A stretch of 64,000 nt of DNA from Agromyces soli (GCF_022811605.1 NZ_CP094533.1:434001-498000), one strand, 5' to 3'; counted from the stretch's first letter, positions 41,536 to 51,720 are shown. Made by a program: numbers and translations. The notes: generated by a model from the sequence alone, not told the origin.

Positions 41536-42525
41536 TCAGAGCGCGAAGACGAGCCCCAGTCCGACGCCGTAGACGAGCGCCGTGAGGCTCGCGAGCTGCA
41601 GCGCGATGAGCAGCTCCTTCGCCGTGCGCGCCGAGACGACGATGACGCAGGCGGGCAGCGCCGCGAGCAGGGCGAACAGCACGAGCCACGCCGTCGGATA
41701 GAGCAGCGCCCAGAACGCGGCGATGCCGAACGGCACGAGCATGAAGACGCAGAACAGCGCCCGCCCGACGGGTGCGCCGACGAGCACCGCGAGCGTGCGC
41801 TTGCCGGAGGCGCGGTCCTGCTCGACGTCGCGAAGGTTGTTCGCCATGAGCACGGCGCAGGCGAGCAGGCCCACGCCGACGCCGCCCGACCACGCCTCGA
41901 GGTTCACGTCGAGCGCCTGCACGAACGCCGAGCCGGCGGTCGCGACGAGGCCGAAGAACACGAAGACGAACAGCTCCCCGAGCCCCGCGTAGCCGTAGGG
42001 ACGCTTGCCGCCGGTGTAGAACCAGGCGGCCACGATCGCGGCGGCGCCGACGGCGAGCAGCCACCACTGCTGCGTGATGACGACGAGGGCGAGGCCGGCG
42101 AGCGCGGCGAGGCCGAGGAAGGCGAGCGCGACGGCGAGCACGTGCTTCGGCTTGGCGAGCCCGGAGCCGGTGAGTCGCGCCGGTCCGACGCGGTGGTCGT
42201 CGGTGCCGCGGATGCCGTCGGAGTAGTCGTTCGCGTAGTTCACGCCGATCTGCAGCGCGAGCGCGACGATGAGCGCGAGCACGGCGCGGGTCGGATGCCA
42301 CGGGCCGTCCGCGATGGCGACGACACCCGCGCCCGTGCCGAGCGCGACCGGTGCGATCGCGAGGGGCAGGGTGCGCAGTCGGGCGCCCGAGATCCAGTCG
42401 CCGACGGTGGCCGGGCCGCGCGAGACGACCGGCCCCCGGGCGGCGCGGGCGGGGTTGCCGCTCGGTCCCGGGCGCTTGGGGCGACGGGCGGCGGACTCGG
42501 GGCGAGCGGGCTTCTGGCGTACCAC
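41536..42525 (-). CDS. menA: 1,4-dihydroxy-2-naphthoate polyprenyltransferase
   Basis: A 329-residue membrane UbiA-family enzyme attaching the isoprenoid tail to DHNA. The first Asp motif is VNYANDYSDGIRGTD (about residues 95-109), the second is NNLRDVEQDRASGKRTLAV (about 220-238). Eight to nine helices are visible. The GTG at 42525 follows GAGGG. A basic Pro/Arg-rich N-terminal extension of about 40 residues precedes the first helix. Lies 23 bp downstream of menE on the same strand. Confidence 0.96.
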   Translation of the reverse strand: MVRQKPARPESAARRPKRPGPSGNPARAARGPVVSRGPATVGDWISGARLRTLPLAIAPVALGTGAGVVAIADGPWHPTRAVLALIVALALQIGVNYANDYSDGIRGTDDHRVGPARLTGSGLAKPKHVLAVALAFLGLAALAGLALVVITQQWWLLAVGAAAIVAAWFYTGGKRPYGYAGLGELFVFVFFGLVATAGSAFVQALDVNLEAWSGGVGVGLLACAVLMANNLRDVEQDRASGKRTLAVLVGAPVGRALFCVFMLVPFGIAAFWALLYPTAWLVLFALLAALPACVIVVSARTAKELLIALQLASLTALVYGVGLGLVFAL

Positions 42526-42548
42526 GGCCCTCAGCCTAGTTCCGCGAG

Positions 42549-43745
42549 CTATGCGCGGGCCGCGAGGAGGGCGGCGACCACCCGGCGGTCGGGCTTGCCG
42601 GAGTCGAGCCGGGGCATCGCCTGCAGGGCCGCGAGCCGCACCGGTCGGCCGGCCGGCGGCAGGCCAGCGGCGTCCACCGCGGCCGCGAGCGCCGCGAGCT
42701 GCCGCTGCACGGCGTCGTCGCCGAGCCCCGCGAAGGCGGTGGTCTCGACCGCGACGCCAGGTCGCTCGCCCCACTCGGCGTCGGCCACCGCGACGACGAC
42801 GGCCTCCGCGAAGCCGGGCAGCCCCCGCACCGCGCGCTCGACCTCGCCGAGCGCGACCTTCACCCCGCCGGACACGATGACGTCGTCGGCGCGGCCGCGG
42901 ATGCGAAGCCGCCCCTCTGCCGTCAGCTCTCCGAGGTCGCCCGTGCGGTACCAGCGCTCGCCCCGCTCGGCGAGGAACGCCCGCGCGGTGCGCTCGGGGT
43001 CGCCGAGGTAGCCGCTCGCGAGCGTGGGCCCGCCGAGCTGCACCTCGCCGTCGACGACGCGCAGACGGACGCCGTCGAGCGGCCGGCCGTCGTAGACGCA
43101 TCCGCCGGCCGTCTCGCTGGAGCCGTAGGTGCGCACGATCCGCACGCCGAGCGCCTCGGCCCGTTCGGCGAGCTCGGCGCCGAGCGCCTGACCGCCGACG
43201 AGGACGGCGTCGAAGGAGCGCAGCGCGGCGGCGACGAAGGGGTCGCGGTCGGCGCCCTCGACGAGGCGGGCCAGCTGCACGGGCACGAGCGAGGCGTAGT
43301 GCGGCACCTCGGGCAGCATCGTCGAGGCGGCGGCCGCGAACCCGGCCGCTGTGAACGGGCCGTCGGGCGTCGGCACCGGGTCGAGCCCCGCGAGCTGGGA
43401 TCGGACGAGCACCTGCGCGCCCGCGATGTAGTGCCCCGGCAGCGCGAGCAGCCACTGCCCCTGGCCGCCGAGGGCGTCGTGCGTCGCCTCGGCGCTGGCC
43501 ACGAGCGCGTCGGCGCTGAGGGCCACCCGCTTCGGCGCGGCGGTCGAGCCGCTCGTCTCGACGACGAGCGCGAGGTCGTCGGCGACCTCCCGGAGGGCGG
43601 GGGCGACGGCGGATGCCTCGTCGAGCTGACCTGCGGCGCCGGCATCCGGCACGGGCCAGACCGCCGGTCCGCCGTCGAGCGCCGCGGCGAGCGCCGCACG
43701 CAGCCGCGAGAGCTCGCCCGACCGAACCCGATGCAGCGGTTTCAC
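42549..43745 (-). CDS. menE: o-Succinylbenzoate-CoA ligase
   Basis: A 398-residue acyl-adenylate-forming enzyme. ATP-binding motif VVETSGSTAAPKRVAL (about 60-75), then TYGSSETAGGCVYDG (about 203-217), the ribose-binding YRTGDLGE, and the C-terminal catalytic Lys in MPRLDSGKPDRR. Short for the family, as is usual for actinobacterial MenE, which lacks much of the N-terminal subdomain. GTG start at 43745 (MKPLHRVRSGEL). Placed between menB and menA in the leftward men cluster. Confidence 0.95.
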   Translation of the reverse strand: MKPLHRVRSGELSRLRAALAAALDGGPAVWPVPDAGAAGQLDEASAVAPALREVADDLALVVETSGSTAAPKRVALSADALVASAEATHDALGGQGQWLLALPGHYIAGAQVLVRSQLAGLDPVPTPDGPFTAAGFAAAASTMLPEVPHYASLVPVQLARLVEGADRDPFVAAALRSFDAVLVGGQALGAELAERAEALGVRIVRTYGSSETAGGCVYDGRPLDGVRLRVVDGEVQLGGPTLASGYLGDPERTARAFLAERGERWYRTGDLGELTAEGRLRIRGRADDVIVSGGVKVALGEVERAVRGLPGFAEAVVVAVADAEWGERPGVAVETTAFAGLGDDAVQRQLAALAAAVDAAGLPPAGRPVRLAALQAMPRLDSGKPDRRVVAALLAARA

Positions 43746-43794
43746 TGCGCCGGCCCCGCCGGGCGGACGGCACGGCGCGCGTGTGCGCGGCGGC

Positions 43795-44745
43795 TCAGAA
43801 GTGCCACGGGTACGGCCCCCAGTCGGGCGCGCGCTTCTCGAGGAAGGCGTCACGACCCTCGACGGCTTCGTCGGTGCCGTAGGCGAGGCGGGTCGCCTCG
43901 CCCGCGAAGACCTGCTGGCCGACCATGCCGTCGTCGACGGCGTTGAACGCGAACTTCAGCATGCGCACCGCCGTCGGGGACTTGGTGAGGATCGTGCGCG
44001 CCATGGCGATCGCCTCGCGCTCGAGCTCGGCGTGCGGAACCACCCGGTTGACGGCGCCCATCTCGTACGCCCGCTCGGCCGAGTACTCCTCGGCGAGGAA
44101 GAACACCTCGCGGGCGAACTTCTGCCCGATCTGGCGGGCGAAGTAGGCGGAGCCGTAGCCCGCGTCGAAGGAGCCGACGTCGGCATCCGTCTGCTTGAAG
44201 CGGCCGTGCTCGCGGCTCGCGATCGTGAGGTCGCAGACGACGTGCAGGGAGTGCCCGCCGCCCGCCGCCCAGCCCGGGACGACGGCGATGACGACCTTCG
44301 GCATGAAGCGGATGAGCCGCTGCACCTCGAGGATGTGCAGGCGCCCGACGGCCGCGTGCCCGTGCGGGTCGGCGGTGCCGCCCGCGCCGTCGACGATCGC
44401 GGTCTCGGCGTCGGAGTACTTGTAGCCGTCGCGCCCGCGGATGCGCTGGTCGCCGCCGGAGCAGAACGCCCAGCCGCCGTCCTTCGCGCTCGGCCCGTTG
44501 CCGGTGAGCAGCACGACGCCGATGCGCGGGTTCGTGCGCGCGTCCTCGAGGGCGCGGTAGAGCTCGTCGACCGTGTGCGGCCGGAAGGCGTTGCGCACCT
44601 CGGGGCGGTCGAAGGCGACCCGCGCGATGCGGCCGTCCTTCGAGTGGTGGTACGTCAGGTCGGTGAAGCCGTCGGGGCCCGCGAGGGCGGGTGCGGCATC
44701 CACCCATTCGCTCGGATCGAACAGCTCGGACACCTCGGCGCTCAT
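43795..44745 (-). CDS. menB: 1,4-dihydroxy-2-naphthoyl-CoA synthase
   Basis: A 316-residue crotonase-fold enzyme closing the second ring of menaquinone. Family blocks: VAFDRPEVRNAFRPHTVDEL (about 43-62), the FCSGGDQRIRGRDGYKY oxyanion/loop segment (about 92-108), PGWAAGGGHSLHVVCDLTIA (about 149-168) and DADVGSFDAGYGSAYFARQI (about 177-196). The length matches the actinobacterial type. ATG at 44745 with GGGAGG only one base upstream. Divergent from menC. Confidence 0.98.
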   Translation of the reverse strand: MSAEVSELFDPSEWVDAAPALAGPDGFTDLTYHHSKDGRIARVAFDRPEVRNAFRPHTVDELYRALEDARTNPRIGVVLLTGNGPSAKDGGWAFCSGGDQRIRGRDGYKYSDAETAIVDGAGGTADPHGHAAVGRLHILEVQRLIRFMPKVVIAVVPGWAAGGGHSLHVVCDLTIASREHGRFKQTDADVGSFDAGYGSAYFARQIGQKFAREVFFLAEEYSAERAYEMGAVNRVVPHAELEREAIAMARTILTKSPTAVRMLKFAFNAVDDGMVGQQVFAGEATRLAYGTDEAVEGRDAFLEKRAPDWGPYPWHF

Positions 44746-44799
44746 GCCTCCCAGCCTATTCCCGCTGCGGCGCCCGCCGGGGTGCGGGAGACTGGGCGC

Positions 44800-45783
44800 A
44801 TGGTCCAGCCGCCGCTGCATGAGCTCCTCGCCACCGCCCGCGTCGTCGCCCTGCCGCTCGTGACCCGCTTCCGCGGCATCGACGTGCGCGAGGCGCTGCT
44901 CCTCGAGGGCCCGGAGGGTTGGACCGAGTTCAGCCCCTTCGCCGAGTACGCCGACGAGGAGGCCGCGGTCTGGCTCGCCGCCGCGATCGACTTCGGCTGG
45001 AGCGCGCCGCCCGCCCCGCTGCGCGACCGGATCCCGGTGAACGCGACGGTGCCCGCCGTCGACCCGGACAGCGTGCCCGCCGTGCTCGGGCGGTTCCCGG
45101 GCTGCCGCACGGCGAAGGTGAAGGTCGCAGCGGCCGATCAGACCCTCGCGCAGGACATCGCGCGCGTCGCGGCCGTGCGCCGGGCGCTGGGCCCCGAGGG
45201 GCGGGTGCGGCTCGACGCGAACGGCGGCTGGACGGTCGACGAGGCCGAGCGGGCCGTGCACGCCCTCGCCGAGTACGACCTCGAGTACCTCGAGCAGCCG
45301 TGCGCGACCGTCGAGGAGCTCGCCGAGATCCGCGAGCGCACCGCCTACCTCGACATCCCGGTCGCCGCCGATGAGAGCGTGCGCCGGGCGGCCGATCCGC
45401 TCGCCGTCGCCGAGGCGGGCGCGGCCGACCTCCTCGTCGTGAAGGCGGCGCCGCTCGGCGGCATCCGTCGGGCGCTCGAGATCGTCGAGCGCGCCGGGCT
45501 GCCGGTGAACGTGTCGAGCGCGCTCGACACGAGCGTCGGGCTCGCGATGGGCGCGCACCTCGCCGCAGCGGTCCCCGAGCTCCCGTTCGACTGCGGGCTC
45601 GGCACCGCCTCGCTCCTGGCGGCGGACGTCACGGCGCAGCCGTTGGTGCCCGAGCACGGCGCGGTGCCGGTGCGGCGGGTCGTGCCGGATCCCGTGCTGC
45701 TCGACCGCTACTCGGCCGACGAGGAGCGCACGAGCTGGTGGCTCGCGCGGCTCGAACGCTGCGCCGCGCTGCTCAGCGGGTGA
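44800..45783 (+). CDS. menC: o-Succinylbenzoate synthase
   Basis: A 327-residue enolase-superfamily enzyme. Catalytic Lys pair in TAKVKVAA (about residue 107), metal ligands in VRLDANGGW (Asp about 138), EYLEQP (Glu about 167) and AADES (Asp about 191), and the second acid/base Lys in LLVVKAAPLGG (about 213). Start ATG 44800 (MVQPPLHELL). It is divergent from menB with a 54-bp gap. Its last 11 bp overlap the MerR gene on the opposite strand. Confidence 0.96.
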   Translation: MVQPPLHELLATARVVALPLVTRFRGIDVREALLLEGPEGWTEFSPFAEYADEEAAVWLAAAIDFGWSAPPAPLRDRIPVNATVPAVDPDSVPAVLGRFPGCRTAKVKVAAADQTLAQDIARVAAVRRALGPEGRVRLDANGGWTVDEAERAVHALAEYDLEYLEQPCATVEELAEIRERTAYLDIPVAADESVRRAADPLAVAEAGAADLLVVKAAPLGGIRRALEIVERAGLPVNVSSALDTSVGLAMGAHLAAAVPELPFDCGLGTASLLAADVTAQPLVPEHGAVPVRRVVPDPVLLDRYSADEERTSWWLARLERCAALLSG

Positions 45784-46135
45784 TCGTCGCGCGGTCGAGG
45801 TAGGCGCTGATCGCGTCGCGGTTCCGCGCGAGGCAGCCGATGCGCTGCTCGAGCTGCGCGCGTCGCTCGGCGAGCGTCTCGGCGAGCGCCTGCGCGATGA
45901 CCGGCGCCTCGACCACCGAGGTGCTCGCGAGGCAGGGCAGCATGTCGAGGATGACGGCGGTCGGGATGCCCGCCTCGATCAGCCCGCGCACCTGGTTCAC
46001 CCGCTCGACGGCGGGCTCCGGGTAGTCGCGGTACCCGTTCGACTCGCGGCTCGAGGAGACGAGCCCCTGCTCCTCGTAGTAGCGGAGCAGCCGGGTCGAC
46101 ACCCCGGTGCGGTCCGCGAGTTCGCCGATGCGCAT
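45773..46135 (-). CDS. MerR-family transcriptional regulator
   Basis: A 120-residue regulator. The helix-turn-helix is MRIGELADRTGVSTRLLRYY, then EEQGLVSSSRESNGYRDYPE. A coiled dimerisation helix occupies about 75-105. One Cys (MLPCLAS) and another (RIGCLARN) are present but no metal-binding cluster, so a drug-like ligand is more likely than a metal. It faces a divergent efflux gene across 60 bp with a classic MerR-type promoter. Confidence 0.94.
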   Translation of the reverse strand: MRIGELADRTGVSTRLLRYYEEQGLVSSSRESNGYRDYPEPAVERVNQVRGLIEAGIPTAVILDMLPCLASTSVVEAPVIAQALAETLAERRAQLEQRIGCLARNRDAISAYLDRATITR

Positions 46136-46156
46136 GACGCCCTCCGATCATCCGGC

Positions 46157-46189
46157 TTGACCTTCACATTAGTGTGAAGGTTTCAGACT
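46157..46189 (+). promoter_or_regulatory. MerR-type promoter with palindromic operator for the efflux gene
   Basis: ACCTTCACA-TTAG-TGTGAAGGT (46160-46181) is a perfect inverted repeat lying between -35 TTGACC (46157-46162) and a -10-like CAGACT (46184-46189). The spacer is 19-21 bp depending on the hexamer chosen, longer than normal, as MerR-regulated promoters require. Confidence 0.85.
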
Positions 46190-46195
46190 TGCGAC

Positions 46196-47425
46196 ATGAC
46201 CGCTCCGATCACTGATTCCACCCCCGCCGTCGAGCCGAGGCGGGCGGCCGAGGCATCCGCCCGCCCCGGGCGCCGTCTGCCCTACAACGCGCTGCTCGCC
46301 CTCGCCGCGATCGTCTTCACCGGCGTCGTGACCGAGATCATGCCCGCCGGCCTGCTGCCGCTCATGAGCGCCGAGCTCGGCGTCTCCGAATCGCAGATCG
46401 GCTCTCTCGTGGCCGTGTACGCGCTGACGACCGCGGTGACGGCCATCCCGCTCACGGCGCTGACCCGGGGCATCCCCCGCAAGCCGCTGCTGCTCGCCCT
46501 CGTCGCCGGCTTCGTCCTCGTGAACGCGGTGACCGCGATCGCCGGCGACTACCTCACGATCCTCGTCGCCCGCGTCGTCGGCGGCATGCTCGCCGGCCTG
46601 CTCTGGGCGATGGCCGCGGGCTACGCGATGCGCATGGTGCCGCCCGCCCACTCGGGGCGGGCGCTGTCCGTCGCGATGGTCGGCACCCCGCTCGCCTTCG
46701 CCTTCGGACTGCCGATCGCGACGAGCCTCGGCACCGCGCTCGGCTGGCGGGCGGCGTTCGCGCTGATGGCGGCCCTCGCCGCCGGGCTCGCGATCTGGGC
46801 CGTGCTCGCGCTGCCCGCCTTCCGCGGCGAGCGCGCCGCCGAGCGGCCCGGGCTCCGGCAGGTGCTGCGCCTGCCCGGCCTCGCCGCCGTGCTCGCGACG
46901 ACCGCCGCCTTCGTGCTCGCGCACAATGTGGCGTACACGTACATCGCCCCGCTCACCGTCGCCTCCGGCGTCGCCGCGCACCTCGATCTCGCCCTGCTGC
47001 TCTTCGGCGGCTTCGCCGTCGCCGGCGTGCTCACCGCGGGCGCCCTCGTCGACCGGCACCTGCGCGCGATGGTGCTGATCTCCTCGGCGGTGCTCGGCGT
47101 CGCGATGGTCGCGATCGGGCTCGCGGCGGCGCAGCCCGTGATCGTGCTCGTCGCGATCGCGCTCTGGGGCCTCGCCTACGGCGGCGCGCCCACCCTGCTG
47201 CAGGCCGCGCCCGCCCGCATCGCCGGCGGGGCCGCCGACGTCGCCCAGTCGATGGTGGTCGCGTCCTGGAACGGTTCCATCGCCATCGGCGCCCTGCTCG
47301 GCGGGCTCGCGCTCGACACGCTCGGCATCGGCTCGCTGCCCTGGCTCGCGCTCGGGCTCGTCGCGCTCGCCGCGCTCATCGCCGGGACCGTGCGGGCCGC
47401 CTTCGCCCGCCTCCCCCGCGCCTGA
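46196..47425 (+). CDS. MFS efflux transporter (SotB/AraJ/Cml type)
   Basis: A 409-residue, 12-helix major facilitator. After a 30-residue cytoplasmic tail the first helix carries VVTEIMPAGLLPLMSAELGV (about 43-62), a pattern of the DHA1 sugar/drug efflux group. Motif A-like basic turn RGIPRK (about 93-98) and a GTPLAFAFGLP motif C-like segment (about 162-172) are visible. It starts 15 bp after the MerR operator, and control by that regulator is nearly certain. The exported compound is unknown. Confidence 0.93.
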   Translation: MTAPITDSTPAVEPRRAAEASARPGRRLPYNALLALAAIVFTGVVTEIMPAGLLPLMSAELGVSESQIGSLVAVYALTTAVTAIPLTALTRGIPRKPLLLALVAGFVLVNAVTAIAGDYLTILVARVVGGMLAGLLWAMAAGYAMRMVPPAHSGRALSVAMVGTPLAFAFGLPIATSLGTALGWRAAFALMAALAAGLAIWAVLALPAFRGERAAERPGLRQVLRLPGLAAVLATTAAFVLAHNVAYTYIAPLTVASGVAAHLDLALLLFGGFAVAGVLTAGALVDRHLRAMVLISSAVLGVAMVAIGLAAAQPVIVLVAIALWGLAYGGAPTLLQAAPARIAGGAADVAQSMVVASWNGSIAIGALLGGLALDTLGIGSLPWLALGLVALAALIAGTVRAAFARLPRA

Positions 47426-47518
47426 TCACCGCTGAGCCCCGGCGAGCACCGCTCCCCGGGAGGGCGAGCGGGCGCCGGCGGCCGCGGGAGGGCGGGAGGA
47501 TGCGGGCGCGCGGGCGGC

Positions 47519-48604
47519 TCAGAGGCCGGAGTAGGCGTGCAGGCCCTTGAAGAAGAGGTTCACGACGGTGAAGTTGAACAGCACCGTGGAGAAGCCGATG
47601 ATCGCGAGCCACGCCGAGCGGGAGCCGCGCCAGCCGCGCGTCGCCCGGGCGTGGATGTAGCCGGCGTAGACCACCCAGATGATGAAGGTCCACACCTCCT
47701 TGGTGTCCCAGCCCCAGTAGCGGCCCCAGGCGGCCTCGGCCCAGATCGACCCGGCCATGAGGGTGAACGTCCAGAGGATGAAGCCGACGATGGTCACCCG
47801 GTACGCCAGGTTCTCGAGAGTCGTCGAGTCGGGCAGCGTCGCGAGGAACGACTTCTTCACGGCCTTCGCCGAGGCGACGAGCGACTCCCGGCGGGACTGC
47901 ATGAGCTGCACCACCGAGAGCGCGAAACTGAGCGCGAAGAAGCCGACCGAGGTGGTCGCCACGAACACGTGGATGACGAGCCAGGCCGACTGCAGCGCCG
48001 GCGGCAGCGGCACGACCGAGACGTAGAAGTTCACCGTCGCGACGCCGAGCAGCACGAGCACGAGCCCGGTGACGAACGTGCCGAGGAAGCGGAGGTCGTG
48101 CTTGGCGACGACGAGCACGACGAGGAACACCGTCGTGATGATGAGCGTGCCGGTCAGGGCGAACTCGTACATGTTGGCCCACGGCACGCGGCCGGCGGCG
48201 AAGCCGCGCAGCAGGGTCGCCGTGAGGTGCAGCAGCCACGCGAGCACGGTCATCGCGACGCCCACCCGCAGCGCGGGCGAGCGACCGTAGGCGACGCTCG
48301 CGCCGTCGGCGGTCGCGCTGCGCCAGCGCGAGGCGCGACCGGATGCCTCGCCGGCACCGGTGCCGCCGGTGCCCGCGGCGCTCGCCGCGGTCTTCGCCGT
48401 CGCAGCGGCCTGCAGTACCCCGACGCGCTCGCGCTCGGCGGCCGGCAGCTCGTCGCCGTCGTGCGCCAGCCGGAGCTCGTCGGCGGCCTTGGCCGCGGCG
48501 GCCCCGCGCTTCGCGAGGTCGATCGAGAAGGCGATGAAGGCGATGGCGTACACGGCCATGGCCGAGTACACGCTGAGCACTGAGATTTCATCGAGGCTGG
48601 GCAC
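47519..48604 (-). CDS. ccsB: Cytochrome c biogenesis protein CcsB/CcsA (heme exporter)
   Basis: A 361-residue multi-helix membrane protein working with ResB in System II heme delivery to apocytochrome c. After an N-terminal helix and an Ala-rich variable region (about 30-90) come the core helices and the family WWD-type segment WAEAAWGRYWGWDTKEVWTF (about 289-308), with His residues in WLLHLTATLLRG and VIHVFVAT as candidate heme ligands. Start ATG 48604. Last gene of the leftward ccs cluster, 9 bp after resB. Confidence 0.96.
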   Translation of the reverse strand: MPSLDEISVLSVYSAMAVYAIAFIAFSIDLAKRGAAAAKAADELRLAHDGDELPAAERERVGVLQAAATAKTAASAAGTGGTGAGEASGRASRWRSATADGASVAYGRSPALRVGVAMTVLAWLLHLTATLLRGFAAGRVPWANMYEFALTGTLIITTVFLVVLVVAKHDLRFLGTFVTGLVLVLLGVATVNFYVSVVPLPPALQSAWLVIHVFVATTSVGFFALSFALSVVQLMQSRRESLVASAKAVKKSFLATLPDSTTLENLAYRVTIVGFILWTFTLMAGSIWAEAAWGRYWGWDTKEVWTFIIWVVYAGYIHARATRGWRGSRSAWLAIIGFSTVLFNFTVVNLFFKGLHAYSGL

Positions 48605-48613
48605 GGATCTACC

Positions 48614-50365
48614 TTACGTCGTGGGCTTCGCGGTGTCGTGGGTGGGTTCGGACTCGGCCGCCGGTCCGGCGAGCTTGTCGGCGAGGGCGGAGACCGCCTG
48701 CTCGAGCCCGGGATCCTCGCCGCGGGCGAGGCCCGCGAACTCGAGCACCCGGCTGCCGTCGCGGCGGGTCGCCACCTTCACCCACATGCGGCGGCGCGGC
48801 ACGAAGAGCGAGGAGAGCAGGCCCGCGAGGATCAGGATGGCGAACACCAGCACCCAGATCTGCGTCGGGTCGTGGTGGATGTCGAAGGAGGCGAAGCGCT
48901 TCACCGACTGCGCGTAGTCGCGGTCGGCGGCGCTCCCGGCGGGCACCGCGGCGGGCGCGTCCGGGCTGTCGTCGACGAACTCGACGGTGCCGCGGCCGCC
49001 GGGCAGCTCGGTCAGCTCGCCGGGCTTCAGCTCGATCGAGTCGACGCCCGTCTCGCCGCCGGTGAGCTGGTCCATACCCGAGGGGTCGAGCGTGTACACC
49101 GAGGTCGGGGTGCCGCTGTCGATGCCGAGATCGCCCTCGTAGACGTTCAGCGTGAGCACGGGCAGCACGAGGTCGGGGTAGGTCGAGGCGTAGGCGCCCG
49201 AGCCGAGCACGTCCTGCGTCGGGTAGAAGAAGCCGACCATGCCGAGCTGCTCGTCGAGACCGTCGGGCACCTTCACGACGCCGATGGAGGTGAGGTTCGC
49301 GTCCTGCGGCAGGAACGGCACCGCGTCGTCGAAGACGATCTCGCCCTCGGGGTCGCGCACCACGATGTGCGGCGCGTAGCCGTTGCCGAGCAGGAACACG
49401 TCGGTGCCGTGGGTGCGCAGCGGCTCGTTGACCTTGACCTGCCCGTCCTCCGCCGGGCCGGACTGATCGGTGATCGTCACGTGCGCGGTGAAGTCGATGG
49501 GCTGGCCGAGGGCGTCCTGGTTCTGCGTCTCGTAGACCGCGTCGAGCTCGCGGAGCGAGAGCTTGTACGGCGCGAGCGAGCTCGGGTCGAAGAAGCGACC
49601 CGGGTTGAAGGAGTCGAACGCGGCCAAGGTGTTCACGAAGGACTGGCCCTCGACGATGACGCGCTGGCCCGCGAAGCCGAAACCGCCGCCGACGCCCACC
49701 GCGACCAGGATGCCGAGCATCGCCGTGTGGAAGACGAGGTTGCCGGTCTCGCGCAGGTAGCCGCGCTCGGCCGAGACGCTCGGCTCGCCGCGCAGTTCGT
49801 AGCGCTCGACCCGGTACCGTCCCTGCTTCAGGAGCTTCGTCGCCTCGGCGACGGCGGTCTCGGCATCCACCCCGTCCGGAAGCGGGCGCGTCGTGTAGCC
49901 GGCGAGCCGACCGAGCCGCACCGGCGTGCGCGGCGGGCGCGCCCGCATCGCCTCGAAGTGGTGCTTCGTGCGCGGGATGATGCAGCCGATCAGCGAGACG
50001 AACAGCAGCAGGTACACCGCGGAGAACCACGCCGAGGTGTAGACGTCGAACATCTGGAACGAGTCCAGCACGGGCGCGGTGTCCGGGTGGTCGGTGAAGT
50101 ACTGCGTGACGCCGTTCGGGTCGCTCGAGCGCTGCGGCACGAGCGAGCCGGGCACCGCCGCGATCGCGAGCAGCAGGAGCAGCAGAATGGCCGTGCGCAT
50201 GCTCGTGAGCTGGCGCCAGCCGAAGCGCAGCCAGCCGGCGAAGCCGAGCTTCGGCTGGGCGACGCCCGGGCCGTCACCCGGGGGCGGCTCCGGCGAGTCG
50301 ACGTGGTCGGCCGGCCGCAGCGGGTCGACGCCGCCGTCGCGGTCAGAGGACGAGGTCGATACCAC
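48614..50365 (-). CDS. resB: Cytochrome c biogenesis protein ResB
   Basis: A 583-residue System II partner of CcsB. Three N-terminal helices (around [40 protein letters not shown] and [20 protein letters not shown]) precede a large extracytoplasmic domain of about 300 residues. A final helix [20 protein letters not shown] (about 510-529) follows, then a cytoplasmic tail. GTG at 50365 overlaps the end of ccdA by 23 bp. Typical order tlpA-ccdA-resB-ccsB is seen here. Confidence 0.96.
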   Translation of the reverse strand: MVSTSSSDRDGGVDPLRPADHVDSPEPPPGDGPGVAQPKLGFAGWLRFGWRQLTSMRTAILLLLLLAIAAVPGSLVPQRSSDPNGVTQYFTDHPDTAPVLDSFQMFDVYTSAWFSAVYLLLFVSLIGCIIPRTKHHFEAMRARPPRTPVRLGRLAGYTTRPLPDGVDAETAVAEATKLLKQGRYRVERYELRGEPSVSAERGYLRETGNLVFHTAMLGILVAVGVGGGFGFAGQRVIVEGQSFVNTLAAFDSFNPGRFFDPSSLAPYKLSLRELDAVYETQNQDALGQPIDFTAHVTITDQSGPAEDGQVKVNEPLRTHGTDVFLLGNGYAPHIVVRDPEGEIVFDDAVPFLPQDANLTSIGVVKVPDGLDEQLGMVGFFYPTQDVLGSGAYASTYPDLVLPVLTLNVYEGDLGIDSGTPTSVYTLDPSGMDQLTGGETGVDSIELKPGELTELPGGRGTVEFVDDSPDAPAAVPAGSAADRDYAQSVKRFASFDIHHDPTQIWVLVFAILILAGLLSSLFVPRRRMWVKVATRRDGSRVLEFAGLARGEDPGLEQAVSALADKLAGPAAESEPTHDTAKPTT

Positions 50366-51095
50366 TCATCACCCCTTGCAGATCGCTCATCCACGCGGTC
50401 CAGAGCCCCGACACCATGATCACGCCGATCACGATGAGCAGGCCGCCGCCGATGAGGTTGATGGTGCGGATGTGCCGGCGGAGGAACGCCAGCGCCCCGG
50501 TCGCCCAGCCGAAGCCGAACGCGACGAGGAGGAACGGGATGCCGAGGCCGATGCAGTACGCGAGCCCGAGCAGGGCGCCGCGCCACGCCGACTCGGCGGT
50601 CAGGCTGAGGCTCAGCACGGCGGCGAGCGCCGGGCCGATGCACGGGGTCCAGCCGATGCCGAACACGACGCCGAGCAGCGGCGCCCCGGCGAGGCCGGTC
50701 GCGGGCCGCCAGCTCGGCTTGAGCTGCCGCTGCAGGAAGGTGAACTGGCCGACGAAGACGAGGCCCATCACGATCATGACGACGCCGAGCACCCGGGTGA
50801 TCGGGTCCTGCCAGGCGCGCAGCCATGCGCCCGCCGCGCCGGCGAGCGAGGTGTAGACGAGGAAGACCACGGTGAATCCGGCGATGAAGAGCAGCACGCC
50901 GAGCAGCAGCCGCCGCCGGTTGCGCCGTTCTGCGACGGCGTCGGCGGAGGCGTCGGTGAAGCCGCCGAGGTAGCCGAGGTAGCCGGGCACGAGCGGCAGC
51001 ACGCACGGGGAGAGGAAGGAGATGATGCCGGCCGCCATCGCGATCGGGATCGCCACGAGCAGCTGCCCGCTGAAGACGAGCTCGCCGGGCGTCAT
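50343..51095 (-). CDS. ccdA: Cytochrome c biogenesis thiol transporter CcdA
   Basis: A 250-residue, six-helix protein passing reducing power across the membrane to TlpA/ResA-like thioredoxins. The two conserved Cys are in [20 protein letters not shown] (about Cys 31) and [18 protein letters not shown] (about Cys 149). Start ATG 51095 ([10 protein letters not shown]). Between the TlpA-like gene (28 bp upstream) and resB (overlap). Confidence 0.97.
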   Translation of the reverse strand: MTPGELVFSGQLLVAIPIAMAAGIISFLSPCVLPLVPGYLGYLGGFTDASADAVAERRNRRRLLLGVLLFIAGFTVVFLVYTSLAGAAGAWLRAWQDPITRVLGVVMIVMGLVFVGQFTFLQRQLKPSWRPATGLAGAPLLGVVFGIGWTPCIGPALAAVLSLSLTAESAWRGALLGLAYCIGLGIPFLLVAFGFGWATGALAFLRRHIRTINLIGGGLLIVIGVIMVSGLWTAWMSDLQGVMSGIDLVL

Positions 51096-51123
51096 CGCCG
51101 GCCTCCGGAGTCGCTCACGGGCG

Positions 51124-51720
51124 TCACTGCTCCTCGAGGAGCTTGTCGACGAGGCCGCGCAGGATCGAGGCGTCCTGCAGCTGGCCGAGCACGCGCGCCG
51201 CGACGCGGCCCTCGCGGTCGAGCACGAGCGTCGTGGGCACGGCGGCCGGCGGCACGTCGCCCGCGAAGGCGAGCTGGGCGTCGCCGGAGTCGACGTCGAG
51301 GATGGAGGGGTAGTGCACGTCGTAGTCGCGCTCGAAGGAGCTCGCGGTGCCCGCCTGGTCGCGCACGTTGACGCCGACGAAGCTGACCTCGCCCTCGCCG
51401 GAGTCGTACTCCTCGAAGACGTCCTGCAGGATGGGCGCCTCGGCCCGGCAGGGGGCGCAGCCCGCGTACCAGAAGTTCACGACCGTCACGTCCCCCTCGG
51501 TGTCGGCGGAGTCGAAGCTGCCGCCCTCGACCGTGGGGCCGGAGAACGACACCGGCTCGCCGCGCGAGGCCTCGTCGAACTCGGAGATGGTGCCGTCGCC
51601 GGCGATGTAGTTCTTGCCGCTGCCCTCGCGGTACTGCTCGGCGAGGGGGTCGCTCGTGCAGCCGGCCAGCACCACGATCGAGGCCGCCGCGAGGGCTGCG
51701 GCGGCCACCAGCTTCTTCAT
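51124..51720 (-). CDS. TlpA/ResA-like thiol-disulfide oxidoreductase lipoprotein
   Basis: A 198-residue exported thioredoxin-fold protein keeping apocytochrome c heme-site cysteines reduced. Lipobox VLAG-C, Cys 21. The redox motif is WYAGCAPC (Cys 88 and 91), and the cis-Pro is in [13 protein letters not shown] (about 163-175). It receives electrons from CcdA encoded next. The ATG shares one base with the stop codon of the phosphatase gene upstream. Confidence 0.95.
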   Translation of the reverse strand: MKKLVAAAALAAASIVVLAGCTSDPLAEQYREGSGKNYIAGDGTISEFDEASRGEPVSFSGPTVEGGSFDSADTEGDVTVVNFWYAGCAPCRAEAPILQDVFEEYDSGEGEVSFVGVNVRDQAGTASSFERDYDVHYPSILDVDSGDAQLAFAGDVPPAAVPTTLVLDREGRVAARVLGQLQDASILRGLVDKLLEEQ

